This document shows, in pieces, positions 1-11,369 of a DNA stretch of 64,000 nucleotides. This DNA is from Wolfiporia cocos. Its lineage: Eukaryota > Basidiomycota > Agaricomycetes > Polyporales > Phaeolaceae. Location of the stretch: assembly GCA_029448655.1 (NCBI GenBank), contig JACCLO010000002.1:5146001-5210000 (forward strand), written 5' to 3'. How positions within the stretch are numbered: the stretch's first letter is position 1; each line of letters opens with the position of its first letter. A model generated the notes under the pieces. It made no database searches. It was not told the origin of the DNA and saw nothing but the letters and a program-made list of their open reading frames with translations. The position numbers and the translations under genes were made by a program.

Positions 1-964
1 CTCCCTGGACCCACAGCGAGCAAGCCTGGCGACATGTGAGTCCTGACGGACTTCCGGGATCGGGCAGGTACTGATAGGATACCATCCTAGCATTTATGCG
101 ATGAACGGCAAGTCTGTCGAGATTGACAACACCGACGCCGAGGGTCGTCTCGTCCTTGCCGGTGCGCTGATGTTTCTGGATATACTTGGAACCCGATGCT
201 AATATCTCCTAGACGCGCTGTACTACGGCTCGACGACGTTCAAGCCTCACACGATCATCGACGTCGCCACGCTTACTGGGTACAGCTTATCTTATAGGAA
301 CCCTATCGCTGTGCCCTGATTTGATATTTATAGCGCGATGGTCATCGCACTCGGCGAGCTCTACACAGGAGTCTTCACCGTATGTCGTATCTATCTATAG
401 CTGATGCGTGCTCGTTCATTCACGACTATGCAGAACTCGGACTCGCTGTGGAAAGCCCTCGACAGTGCGGGTGCGCGCGAACACGACCGCTTCTGGCGCA
501 TGCCGCTCGATGAAGACTTTGGCCCACAGATCTACTCGTCTAACGCGGACCTCTGCAACGTCAGTCCTGTCTCCTCCTCCTGTCTCACGTCTTTGCTGAA
601 TCCAGTCAAACGTGACTTGCAGACGGGCGGACGGCCCGCAGGCAGCTGCACCGCTGCACTGTTCCTCAAGTCGTTCGTCGAAGGCGTCTCCCCCTCCGAG
701 CCTGGGGCTGATGCGCCCGTGCGATGGGCGCACCTGGACATTGCTGGGACGATGGAGGTGAGTCTGCGTCTCGCTTCGTGCCCTGTGGCGCCGCTGAGTG
801 AAACACCACATAGGCCACACGCCCGACGCCATACCAGGAGACGGGCCTCACTGGCCGTCCGACACGGTGAGTCGTTCTGCCATGCTCGCGTTGGCTAGAA
901 AGATGTCTGATCGGTATGCAGTGCACTGCTTGAGTTCATCAGGAACTCGGTGAAGCGGTCATAG
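1..964 (+). CDS. M17 leucyl aminopeptidase, 3' part (5' end outside window)
   Basis: This is the C-terminal catalytic half of a cytosolic M17 leucyl aminopeptidase, a two-metal enzyme that removes N-terminal residues from peptides. Spliced exons read by eye are 1-35, 91-161, 213-279, 334-379, 434-559, 623-757, 814-866 and 922-964 (TAG). The joined reading gives the family signature NTDAEGRL at 128-151, where Asp and Glu bind metal, and shortly before it [15 protein letters not shown]. Further on come the typical [16 protein letters not shown] block, a [15 protein letters not shown] segment and [11 protein letters not shown]. Introns are 43-63 bp with GT..AG borders. The gene starts upstream of the window, so the N-terminal domain cannot be judged. 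No frame damage is seen. The spliced frame and the signature make the family call secure; the substrate is inferred. Confidence 0.93.
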
Positions 965-1925
965 CTGGTATGATCTCTGGGGTTGTGGACGTCGATGCGT
1001 CATTTATGGCTAGCTGATGCCGTCCTAGACGACCGGACAGCACATGACGGGAGTAGCTTGTGTTCTGAACTTCTTGTATAAGGCATAGGGAGTTCCAGGG
1101 GCACTGGCACCACGGAGGACACTCCGCGCAACAATTTTGATACTGTCGGCGGAAATTCCAGCCCCCATGCAATGTTTGCTCACCGATGGCATGAACGCAC
1201 CCCATGCAACCAGCCTGTAGCAATATCGGTAAGGGTAAATTCGACACATCATCGTTTTGAAGAACAGGTGTTCTTCACGCTCAGCCACGAGCTCGCTTCG
1301 TTACGCAGATCGGTATTCAGACGCTCGCGGACTGCAGGATCTAAACATTTCAACAGCATTGCTACGGACATTGCGACAAGCTAGCAAAGAAGTGTTCGTT
1401 CCTGTCTCTATGGCGAGAAGGCGCCGAGGAGGAACGTCCGTCGACGGGTTGGCGCGTAGCGACCGTTATGCGATGTCGCTCATCAATAACAGTTATATTT
1501 GACTCCCATCATGATACATGAATTGCGGCGCGATCGCCCAATGGGTGTGTGGGCTCGTGCCGGTGAGCGAGTGCCCAGAGACGGGTTACTGTCGTAGGTG
1601 GTTGTGGGCTAGTACACAAGAAGCTGTCATAGATCGCAAGGCAGCGGGTGAGTGTACCTGATGATCATCCGTCTGACCCTCTGAAGGCGGGCTGCATCAA
1701 ACCACACAGTGCTGTGTTACCCGCTTCATGATGTTGCCGAATGCCAAGACCTGTTGCTCATTGGTATGGTAATCGCTCACTCACGGCAGACAGGATGAGG
1801 GAAAGGACTGAATATATAAGAAACTGATCGCAGGGCTACTGTTCACCATTTCGTTCGTTCTGGTAACCTTCAGAGGGTGTCTTTTGGTTCTTTCGTTGGG
1901 TTCTTTATTATTCTTTGCGGACTCC
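965..1925. other. Intergenic stretch with promoter of the next gene
   Basis: No ORF here has a recognisable domain or a convincing splice pattern. A TATA-like AATATATAAG at 1811-1820 lies about 110 bp upstream of the proposed start of the secreted-protein gene and is its likely core promoter. The rest appears to be 3' and 5' flanking sequence. Confidence 0.5.
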
Positions 1926-4082
1926 ATGATGTTATTTTCGTACGTTGCGCTCGCTGTGCCGTTCTATGCAGCTGCAGTTGCACGTGCAGCGAACGATTGG
2001 TCGAAGCCGTGCTTCGAAGGACATTGTTCTTACGATTTCGACGGTCCCGTTTCCGGTTCTATATATGTAGTGAGTTTGATGATAGTGTTCTCGATACGGA
2101 ATATGCATGTTGACGTTTAACAGACAGGTACTTCAGAGGCGATATCGGACCTGACTTCAGCTGGTGGATGGCAAATCCTCGACTGCGATCCCAATGGCAA
2201 GGCGCAAGATATCCGCGCTGTCTGCAGCAATGTTACTGCGGGCTGTGACCATCTGTTCAAAGGCAGCGCCGAAGGAACGATCGTGAGACTCCCGCAGAAT
2301 GTCTGTCGTTTGCTACGCTCCCGTGATCACTCCTGACGTGCTATCAAGTGCACCCAAATGCCCTTCGCTCGAGTAGCATCGGTCTGGGATCACGAGAATC
2401 AGACCACAACGTTTCATGCGCGCAACAGATTCTCTCGCCGAGACGACTTGCCAGCTGTCAAAGGCATTACTTTGGATACTAACTTTCACCTTGTCAATTC
2501 CTCACAGTGAGTTTGACTCTCATGAATGATATAAGATAGGCCATGTTGATCAAGCATGACTTATTTTGCAGAAGTGGTCAGGTTTCATTCTTCGTACATG
2601 GGAACTCGATCCCAGGCGCATTGGATGTGTTCCAGGAAAGAACTCCTCTGAATCTTCGAGGTGCCGATGAGAACAACCTCATAAGCTGGAACCAAGAAGG
2701 GCTCATAAGTATGTGCCTTATTACTCCCGTTTCGTATACTGAACCTCACAACCTCCAGATTTAGCCAACTTCAACAAGAACATCACGGAGAGTGCTCACC
2801 AGATCTACATCAATAACACGTTCACCGTGCTGAACGAGTCGATAAGTTGCCCGGCTGTCGGCGATACCCCCCCTTTCAGCGCAGGTATCGAGGCCGTTGT
2901 AGACGCGGACGTGGATGTTCTGGCCCACTATGGTGTCGTCGCCGCGGGGTCTCTTATTCCGCCTGAGCTCACCACTTTCATGCTGTTTACTGGTAAGGGT
3001 TCCTAGATCATGACAAGACGAATAGCTGATTGCTCGAGAAGCCTTGAATGGATCGTTGGCAGGATCACTAACCATCAACAGCACAGCTTCTGTATGACAA
3101 TGCTTTAAACTTGTTCATCTCGGAATTGACTGTTTGATCGAAGATCACTCTGGATACAGGTTCCATCCCGCTGTTTCAGATCGGCATCCCTGGATTGGAT
3201 ATCCCAGGGTAAGATGGATCCACAATCAGCTTTTTGCAGTATGATTGACTTATTGTCAGTATCCTGACCATCGGGCCCACATTTGAAGTCAATGCAGAAG
3301 CATCTGCCACGATCGATGTAGATCTAGGGCTGGTAGTAGGATTGAACTACACGATTGATGACGCCCAACTTCTCTTCCCGCCGCCATCCAACTACACACC
3401 TACCGGCAAATTCACTCCAGGAGATACTGGTATGCTTCCTGACATTAGTTTCAAGTGTAAGCTCAATTTGTTGGTCCTAGACGTGCAACTATCAGCCAGT
3501 CCCAATGTAACCTCAAACTCTGTGCTTACGGCGAACTTGATTCCAACTGTACGCCTCCATATGTCAACATTGTTGTCACACCAAGATATTGATGAATATG
3601 ATTCATAGCTAGCATTCGGAGTGAACGCCTTGGATGGACTTGCGCAGGCGACAGTGAGCCTCGGTTTGGATACCTTTGCTACACTTGATCTCGCTTTGCG
3701 CGGGAACGTCGCACCGTACGCCCAGTCAGCATTTGGCGGTAGCGTCAACCTACAGGCCGGCTTTAATGTCACTGCTGAAGTGGACGGCTCTCTCTTCGAC
3801 GTCTTAGACGACTCGGATTCAACCACGCTCTTTTCTAAGACATTCGAGATTTTTCAGGTGTGATCCGGAGTCTACTCTTTCTCCGCATACCTGACTTCGT
3901 AGCAGAAAGACTTTGGGAGCAACGCCTCAAAGCGCATGCATCGTCGTGCTTCTTGGCTGGCTAGGAGAGATATCATATCTTGTCCGGTCGCCGGACTTGA
4001 GGCGGCCGAACTTATCACTGATCAGGTCGTATCAGCAACGAGGCGAGTAAAAGTTTCCAACAACATTCGGCGTTCCTCATAG
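1926..4082 (+). CDS. Secreted basidiomycete protein, DUF7223/DUF7029-like (function unknown)
   Basis: Several exons make one long secreted protein. I chose ATG 1926 because it opens a clean signal peptide (MMLFSYVALAVPFYAAAVARA) just before Asn-Asp-Trp; an ATG 42 bp upstream is in frame. Exon 1 is 1926-2069 and exon 2 starts at 2124. The last intron is 3858-3905, followed by a short basic C-terminus ending at TAG 4080-4082. The N-terminal part holds cysteines (CFEGHC, later CDPN..VCSN..GCDHLF) and several N-glycosylation sequons. The middle has the SGQVSFFVHGNSIPGA segment and the second half has ILTIGPTFEVNAEASATIDVDLGLVVGLNYT, a beta-rich stretch. I recall this pattern from large secreted Agaricomycete families annotated as DUF7029/DUF7223; that label is from memory. 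No catalytic motif was recognised. Confidence 0.72.
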
Positions 4083-4819
4083 CGCAATAGTATCAGGGCT
4101 GCATAAGTTGACTATCATCCCATTCTCTCAATCTAAGCAACTTGTATTTATTGCCTTCCGACCGGTGGAAGATTCGTTTGCTCAGGCTAGTTGTACGAGA
4201 ATCATGTCGCGAAGACCCGAGCGCTGTCGGATTTTAGTGATCTTCGCTGGGCATTTTTGGCATGCAGCCTGAGGGACTATTGGTGCCTATCTGACCGGAC
4301 CGCAATGTAAGCGCCTTGACACCTTCGTTGACGTGGACCATGGAGTGTCCAGTTCAAAGAAAAGGAATAGAGCGAGCGCCTATCATTGGCAGAACTAGTC
4401 CCGTATCCGAAAGCCGCACCCACGGCGCACCGTATCACCGTCTGAGGCATTTCGACCACTACATTGTCTATACCCCTAGACACCGTCAGACGTAAAACGT
4501 GAAGGAGTCACAATTGCATCGGTTTCACCCAGCGGCAAGAGAGTAACTCCAGAAGGGACGGCATGAACAAATCCTTTATTTCGCGAACTAATGTAACCGT
4601 GGCTTGTCAGCGTTTGACGATGTCTAGGGAAGTGGGATGTCCATTCAGCTGTCCCAGACGCACGGAACGATGGATGGTCGCGTTTCAGATCCTCTGGGTA
4701 CGAGACCACTTAGAACCTACTTCAGTGACACGGTTCGGCCCGATTTCATATGCCAGTATTCCACCACTATATATAGGCGTTGCCTGGAGACTATCCACTC
4801 CTCCCCTGGCCCTGTTGTC
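4083..4819. promoter_or_regulatory. Intergenic region and promoter of the nitrate transporter
   Basis: A clear TATA box, TATATATAG at 4768-4776, lies about 45-50 bp upstream of the transporter ATG. A GATA-type site, CTATCT at 4287-4292 (reverse AGATAG), matches the HGATAR core bound by AreA/Nit2-class nitrogen regulators. Such short matches occur by chance, so regulation is inferred from the gene's role. No gene was found in this stretch. Confidence 0.45.
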
Positions 4820-7159
4820 ATGATTTGGAAGAGACTAACCAAATTGCGCGTGAATCCAGTTAACCGGAGGTGCACGAACCTTCCGCTGCTGGCGATATGG
4901 AGTCCATACATACGGAACTTCCATCTGTAAGTCATACCAATCTATATGCAAATCACGAGACCGCAGCCCTGGTCATGACCTCCCTACTGACGACCTCTCA
5001 TTCAGATCCTGGCTTGGATTCTGGGTTGCTTTGTGAGCGGCTTGACCTGCCATTCTGGAACGATTCCTAAATAATGTGGCCTGCAGCCTGTCGTGGTTCG
5101 CTTTCTCGCCTCTGATCCCACAGGCCGTGAAGTCAGATCTGAAGTTGACCAACGCTCAAATAGGTTCGTTTATCTCCGTGTTACATAAGATGATTCCTTA
5201 TCATCGCGCAGCAAACTCGAATATAGTATCGCTATGTTCAACTTTGGTCGCACGCGTTGCCGTAGGTCCTCTGGTAGATTGTACGCATCAACGCTCCGTG
5301 TCAATATGCAAATATCCATCTCACCCATCTCCAGTATATGGTCCGCGCAAGGTCATGGCGGGGATACTTGTAATAGGGGCTATTCCATCAGGACTCGCAG
5401 GTACAATTGATAGCGCGTCGGGCCTTTACGTTGTGCGTTTTTTCATAGGTATGTTTCCGTTCTAGCTGCAAACCGATACTCACATATTCCTTTGATGATA
5501 TCTTGATAGGATTCCTCGGCGCTACATTTGTTCCCTGCCAAGCATGGACCTCTGTCTTTTTCGATACGGGTATAGTCGGTCGAGCCAACGCTTTGACAGG
5601 CGGTTGGGGCAATGCAGGAGGCGGATTCACATTCATTATTATGCTGGCAGTATACAATCAGCTATGCGCAGACGGCCTCTCAAATCATGTTGCATGGCGA
5701 GGTGGGTTGTCGTATCATTTGGCATTCATATTGTGCTAACATGGAGTTATTATTGATATGCCAGCTTCATTTGCTATCGTACCGGTTCCTATTCTATTGG
5801 CTATAGCGGGTGCATGTTTGTTGTTTGGCACAGATCATCCTAATGGCCATTGGAAGAATCGGAATGACCACGCAACTCAACCTCATACAGTTCAGCAACC
5901 TGGAGTCAAGGGCGATGGGACAGGAGGGGCCAGCGCACATGCGGCAGAAAAGTCCATGACCAAACCTGCAGTGAGCATCTGTGAACCGGTGTTTGCCAAT
6001 CGCTTGGACTTACTCGTCTGATACCACAGAGTCTAATCGATGAAAAGTTAGCTAAACCAACTGCTGATAGCGAGGACGCGGGTATGTTACTATTCTAATA
6101 TTGCATTTTTACTTACACCACTGTGCATACTTCCCTCAGTCATCTCGGTCACGGAAGTTGATGTGGCAGTAAATGAGAACCCCAGTTTGAACATCGTATA
6201 CAAAGTCATCACTTCACATCTGACTTGGTTACCGTCATTGGCATATCTCAGTGAGTGTTGGCACTATGTTTTCGTAAATTGCAGCCGGCATCCAGTCAAT
6301 GTCTCTGAATAAATCCACAAAGGCACTTTTGGGTTTGAACTCGCCATGGATGCCACCCTGGCTAACGTGCTTTATGATGAATATAAGTCGAGAACATTTG
6401 GGCAAACAAAAGCGGGATATGTATGTAACCCCCTTTACTCGATCTCCCTCGTCCGTCGTCCGTCAATACTCTAACACAGAGCAGATCGCAGCCATCTATG
6501 GCTTGAATAATGTCTACTCCAGACCTCTTGGTAAGTCCACATGAGATTACGAATTGTCACTTATGACGAACCTGCCCTCATAAGGCGGATATCTGGGTGA
6601 TCTGATCTATAGGCGATATGGGGTTCCCGGAAAGAAGTACCTCACGCTGGGTCTAGGAATCATGCAAGGTATCCTAGCTATCGCTCTTGGCGTATACGTT
6701 GACAGCAGGGAACACTCATCCTGTGCGTAGTATCTCTTGTGCCGCTGAGAGTCACCATTTTGAAGAACACACAGTGGCTGCCGTGATCCCAACGTTCATC
6801 ATCATGGCCGTTTTTAATCAAGCTGCGAATGGCGCCAATTTTTCACTGGTACCTCATTGCAATCCAAGCGAGTAGCCGTCTTATTATACCCTTGTACTGT
6901 ATTGACTCTCGATCCGCTCAGACTCGAATGGAATTATGGTAATTGCTTTGACCTATATGTGTGGAAAAGTCGGTCTGATGATGCCCAGACTGGGATCGTT
7001 GGAGCAATGGGAAACTTGGGAGGGGTTTTCTTCGCGCTTATCTTCAGAATGCAGCCCACCCCTGCAGGGAAAGCTTTTTGGATCTCCGGCTGTGTGGCCA
7101 TTGTGCGTTGTCTCACCGCAGCCTTATTCCGAAATATTGACAAGCTAGACAGTGTATAA
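4820..7159 (+). CDS. nrt2: High-affinity nitrate/nitrite transporter (NNP family, MFS)
   Basis: This is a multi-exon gene for a 12-helix plasma-membrane nitrate importer of the NRT2/CrnA type. Start ATG 4820 gives MIWKRLTKLRVNPVNRRCTN, then the conserved WSPYIRNFHLSWLGFWVAF, in which the first intron is spliced. Visible family features are LSWFAFSPLIPQAVKSDLKL with the following AQI block, ARVAVGPLVD, YGPRKVMAG, both NNP glycine signatures (GGWGNAGGGFT near 5600 and GIVGAMGNLGGVFFA near 6990), a central cytosolic loop with acidic residues, and GFELAMDATLANV. The C-terminus FRMQPTPAGKAFWISG ends at TAA 7157-7159. All exon joins I tried keep frame, so it seems intact. It is followed 382 bp downstream by nitrate reductase on the same strand, the fungal nitrate-assimilation arrangement. 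No nitrite reductase gene is in the window. Confidence 0.92.
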
Positions 7160-7541
7160 ATGTCATCCTTCTTCCAGTTAGCGTCCCAAGACACTAAAGT
7201 TGCTAAATAGCTGTCATAAATGCACTTTGGTAGGAACGTTGCTCACAGGAGATATGTATAGATGACAAGTGGATGCCGCTCGTCGTGTACGGATTTCATA
7301 TGGTTGTGCCTCGTGATGTAGATAGTGCGAATGAGCCAATACCAATTATGAACCTTGACTGCCAGGCGCTAAGTCGCATGACACATTCGGAGTCCAAGGA
7401 ACAATAGCTGCTTCCCTCTTATCGCCAAATGACTGTAGGGCGCTGAGAGGCCTATAAATCACCGCGCGCTCCAAGGCATATATAGAGCTACGAGGTATTG
7501 ACTGCAGATAACGTTGATTAGCAAGGACTCATTGCTGAGAT
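7160..7541 (+). promoter_or_regulatory. Promoter region of nitrate reductase
   Basis: Two TATA-like sites are present: TATAAAT at 7453-7459 and TATATAG around 7479-7486, the latter about 55-60 bp before the ATG. Candidate GATA-factor sites are TTATCG (reverse CGATAA) at 7419-7424 and AGATAA at 7506-7511. GATA control of nitrate reductase is well known in fungi; its use here is inferred from these short matches. Confidence 0.45.
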
Positions 7542-10500
7542 ATGTCTTCATCAGATACAGATAGCTATTGTAGTACAGAAGATTATGTATCTTCCATCAC
7601 ATCCAGTGCCTCTATCGCTGACGCCCAGGAATTTTACCCTCCCAAATCGTATCCTCCTATACCGCAGGATCAAACGCCTGATTCTCCAGCAGCTGTGGTG
7701 AGTGTGTTGATACATGGCACTCTCTACATACTAAGCATTCCTCTATAGGATCAGAGTACTCCAGATGGCTGGATAAACCGCAATCCGGAACTACTTCGAC
7801 TTACTGGAAGACACCCCTTCAACTGTGAAGCGCCACTAACGTCTCTATTCGATGCAGTAAGCTATATATTCGTCTTAGATGTTGTACCTGACTCTTGCAA
7901 GGGATTTTTGACCCCTCCGCACCTTCACTTTGTCCGAAATCATGGTGCTGTCCCCCAGGTTGACCGACATCAAGCTCGAGATTGGACGATCCGCGTACAT
8001 GGACTTGTCGAACGAGAATGTACCTTCTCATTGCAGGACCTACAAGACGAATTCCAAGTAGTCACCCTCCCCGTTACTCTGGTCTGTGCCGGAAACCGAC
8101 GCAAGGAACAGAATATTGTTCGCAGGAGTTTAGGCTTTGACTGGGGTGCTGCAGGCCGTAGGTGACAATCCCGTGCAGAATGATATATAACTCCTGTTTA
8201 CAAGGCCAAAAGTATCAACGGCATTATGGACCGGAGTTTACCTCGCGGACATCCTCAACTTCGTACGGCCAAAGAAAGGAGAAGCGAGACATGTAATCTT
8301 TGAAGGTGCTGATGATCTGCCCAACGGCAGCTATGGGACATCGCAGAAATTAAGTTGGGCAACCAGCTATGAAAGAGGAATGTTGATCGGTAAGAAATTT
8401 TCTACAGTGGTCAATACATCAGAGCTCACAGTGTAACAGCTTGGGCTATGAATGGTCTTGCGCTATCACCTGACCACGGCTTCCCGGTACGGCTGATAGT
8501 GCCTGGACAAATTGGTGGCCGCTCTGTAAAGGTATGCTATAGCGCTGCTGATGGTGAACCGGCCACTACCCGTGTGCACTCAATCACAGTGGCTGAAACG
8601 GATTGAGATATCAGCGTCGGAAAGCCAGCATCATGTGAGCGATGATCATATTATACCCTCGACCCCAGATGACTGAGATTTCGCAGCTTCATTTCTTTGG
8701 CAAGCTGCAATGGATTTCTTAATGGTCACACAAGATTCTAACCGACTGACATACAGACAACAAGGTTCTTCCAACACAACTAACTCCAGAAAGAGCGCGT
8801 GTCGAGAAATTCTGGTGGTATGATCCATTGTGAGGGCTATCTCTTACCTTTCCTGCTACATCATTTGACGCAATCTCGTACCTTTCGCTAACACAGATAT
8901 CTTATAACGTGGGTCACAATCCAGCTACCGCTATGTACGGCAATTTACTTGAGATTGATTTTAGCGAGCTTTCTGTCAATAGGTGTGTCTCATTACTGCC
9001 TTCATCCTCAAGAAGAGTGTTGATGAGGGCGAAGTGCCGTCGTGAAACCGGAGCATGGCGAGCTTTGTGACCTCATAATCGAAAAGGATCGGATATATAC
9101 TATTCAAGGATATGCTTACTCAGGGGGTGGAAGACGTATCAACCGAGTTGAGGTCTCGTTGGACAATGGGCTCTCTTGGTCGCTCGCGACAATGTGCGCT
9201 TTCGCCGATCACTGTCCATGGCTTGTTCTTCTTGCTCACAATGCACACAGAGAATACCCAGAGGACAGGTATCGTACCGTTCCCTATGAAGACTCAGCAT
9301 TCGGCACCTTAGACTTAACGGAGAGGGATACTAATTTGTAAGTTCTGAGAAATGCTATCAAAGTCGGAGCTCTCACGCACAAATTACAGCTGCTGGTGCT
9401 TCTGGACGTTCCAAGTTCCGGTTCCAGATTTGGCTCGCTCAAGCTCCATATCCGCGCGCGCCACGGATGAAGCTATGAATAGCCAACCTCGCGACATGTT
9501 GGTTCTCTTAAGACTTTGATCATTACCTACTGCCCTGATTCTCTTACTACAGGTACCACAATGCAACTGGAATGTTGAATAATTGGTGAGCGTCGTCTTA
9601 CGCCGCTGCGAATCTCACAGATCTAAGCGTCTACCAGGTGGTTTCGTGTGGCGATTGTGCAATCGACAAGTAGTATTCGTTTCATGCATCCCGCTCCCGT
9701 CGGAGATTCATCCCCAGGATGGATGGAAGTAAGTGCTGCGATTCAGAGTTGATGGACTAGGCCTACATTAATAATAGGCTATGAAAGCTTCAGGCCAAGA
9801 TCCCTTGAATCCTTCATTCGCTGATTCTCAATTGTATTGTCAAGAGTCAGATCCTGCTCGGGATGTAAACAACGACGGGCTTGTAGAGAAAGTGGTGACC
9901 AAACGGATTATATCACGTTCTGAACTTGAAGCTCAAGATCGTTCCAAGCCCTGGGTAAGTCAGGATTTTGGATTGATTGACGAGCTCGAGGAGTCAATAC
10001 GCATATGATCTGGGCAGTTCGTCGTGAATGGGGAGATATACGATGCCGCCAGCTATCTCGATGATCACCCAGGTGGCGCAGACTCAATACGCCTTCTTGC
10101 TGGACAAGATGCTACCGACGACTTTATGGCCATCCATTCCACTGATGCAAAACGACAACTCCAACAGGTGAGCCACCGAACGTGGATGATCTGGAAGCCA
10201 TGCTTATACATTATTAGTTCCACATTGGGACATTCGACAACTCAGACACATATAGCAACAAATCTGCCATTCGAAGTCCACTCGGGCCAACGCATTTCCT
10301 CTCTCCTAGAGAGTGGAAGCGTGTGACATTGTCAGGAATGCGTATGTTGAATCATAACTCGTTGTGGCTACGCTTTGCTCTTCCAGACAGTCAAAAAACG
10401 CTAGGGCTCCCAGTGGGACAACACGTCTTCGTGCGACTAAAGAGAAAGGATACCGGTGATATGGTGCAGCGAGCATATACACCCGTTTCAGTGCAGGACG

Positions 10501-11185
10501 CAGTGGGCTTTGTCGATTTCATTGTAAAGTCAGTATACTGCTTCAGGTGATGCGAAAGATGAAATACTGAAGCGAGCTATAGACTGTACTTACCCTGCAG
10601 CCAATATCCTGTGGGCGGCAGAATGTCTGCAGGATTGAATCAGCTGCAGCTCGGAGACACGATTGAGTTAAAAGGTCCTCTTGGCTCGTTTGTGTGGAAA
10701 GGGAGAGGTCAGCTTCTTTGGAAAGACGTTTCCTGCAAGGTTTCCAAGTTGATCATGATATGCGGGGGAAGCGGTGGGTACATAGAATATATAATCGGGG
10801 ATACCAGCTTATTGCAGCTGCGTTACCAGGCATCACGCCTATGCTCCAGATATTGCGGAATATCTTGAACGACGTCCTTGATGATAGCAAGATTTGGTTG
10901 CTATATGCGAACTCGACTGAAGGTGACATTTTGTGCAAAGCGGAACTAGATGAGTTCCAGGCGCGTCACGAAGGCCGCTTTCATATTCATCACGCACTCA
11001 GCAAAAGCAAGGCGAATCACGGTTCAGGCCGGATTACGACATCAACATTAACCGCTCACCTTCCTCCACCCTCTTCGGACGCCCTCGTTCTCACTTGCGG
11101 ACCACCCGCGATGATTTCGGAGGCGGTCAAACCTGGTTTGAGGCAATGCGGCTGGGATACAGAGAAAGCATTGGTCATTTTTTGA
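7542..11185 (+). CDS. niaD: Assimilatory nitrate reductase (Moco, heme, FAD domains)
   Basis: This cytosolic enzyme reduces nitrate to nitrite with NAD(P)H. ATG 7542 opens a Ser/Asp-rich N-terminus. The domains then follow in order. The molybdopterin domain shows STPDGWINRNPELLRLTGRHPFN, LHFVRNHGAVP and LVCAGNRRKEQ, where Cys is the molybdenum ligand. The Mo dimerisation domain shows GGGRRINRVEVSLDNG and later ATGMLNNWWFRV. A hinge leads to a cytochrome b5 domain with YLDDHPGGADSI near 10060, whose His binds heme. The FAD domain has RAYTPVS near 10470. The NAD(P)H domain has MICGGSG, ITPMLQILRNIL and LTCGPPAM near 11090. It ends at TGA 11183-11185. About a dozen short introns are needed and no lesion was seen. 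With the transporter upstream it forms a nitrate uptake-reduction pair; 184 bp separate its stop from the convergent CSE1 stop. Confidence 0.94.
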
Positions 11186-11369
11186 AACAAATACAAGTAC
11201 GCTACGAGGGCTGCAATATGGGGGATGGAAGATGTTACATGTAGAGCTTCACATATCTGCCGTCTCTTCGGCACTTTGGCTTAAATCCGAAAATTTTGTG
11301 TTCGGTGGCGTGATCAATCACTGTTAGCACAGAACTATCGAGTCTTTACGCTGCTGGCTGCTGAAGCGC

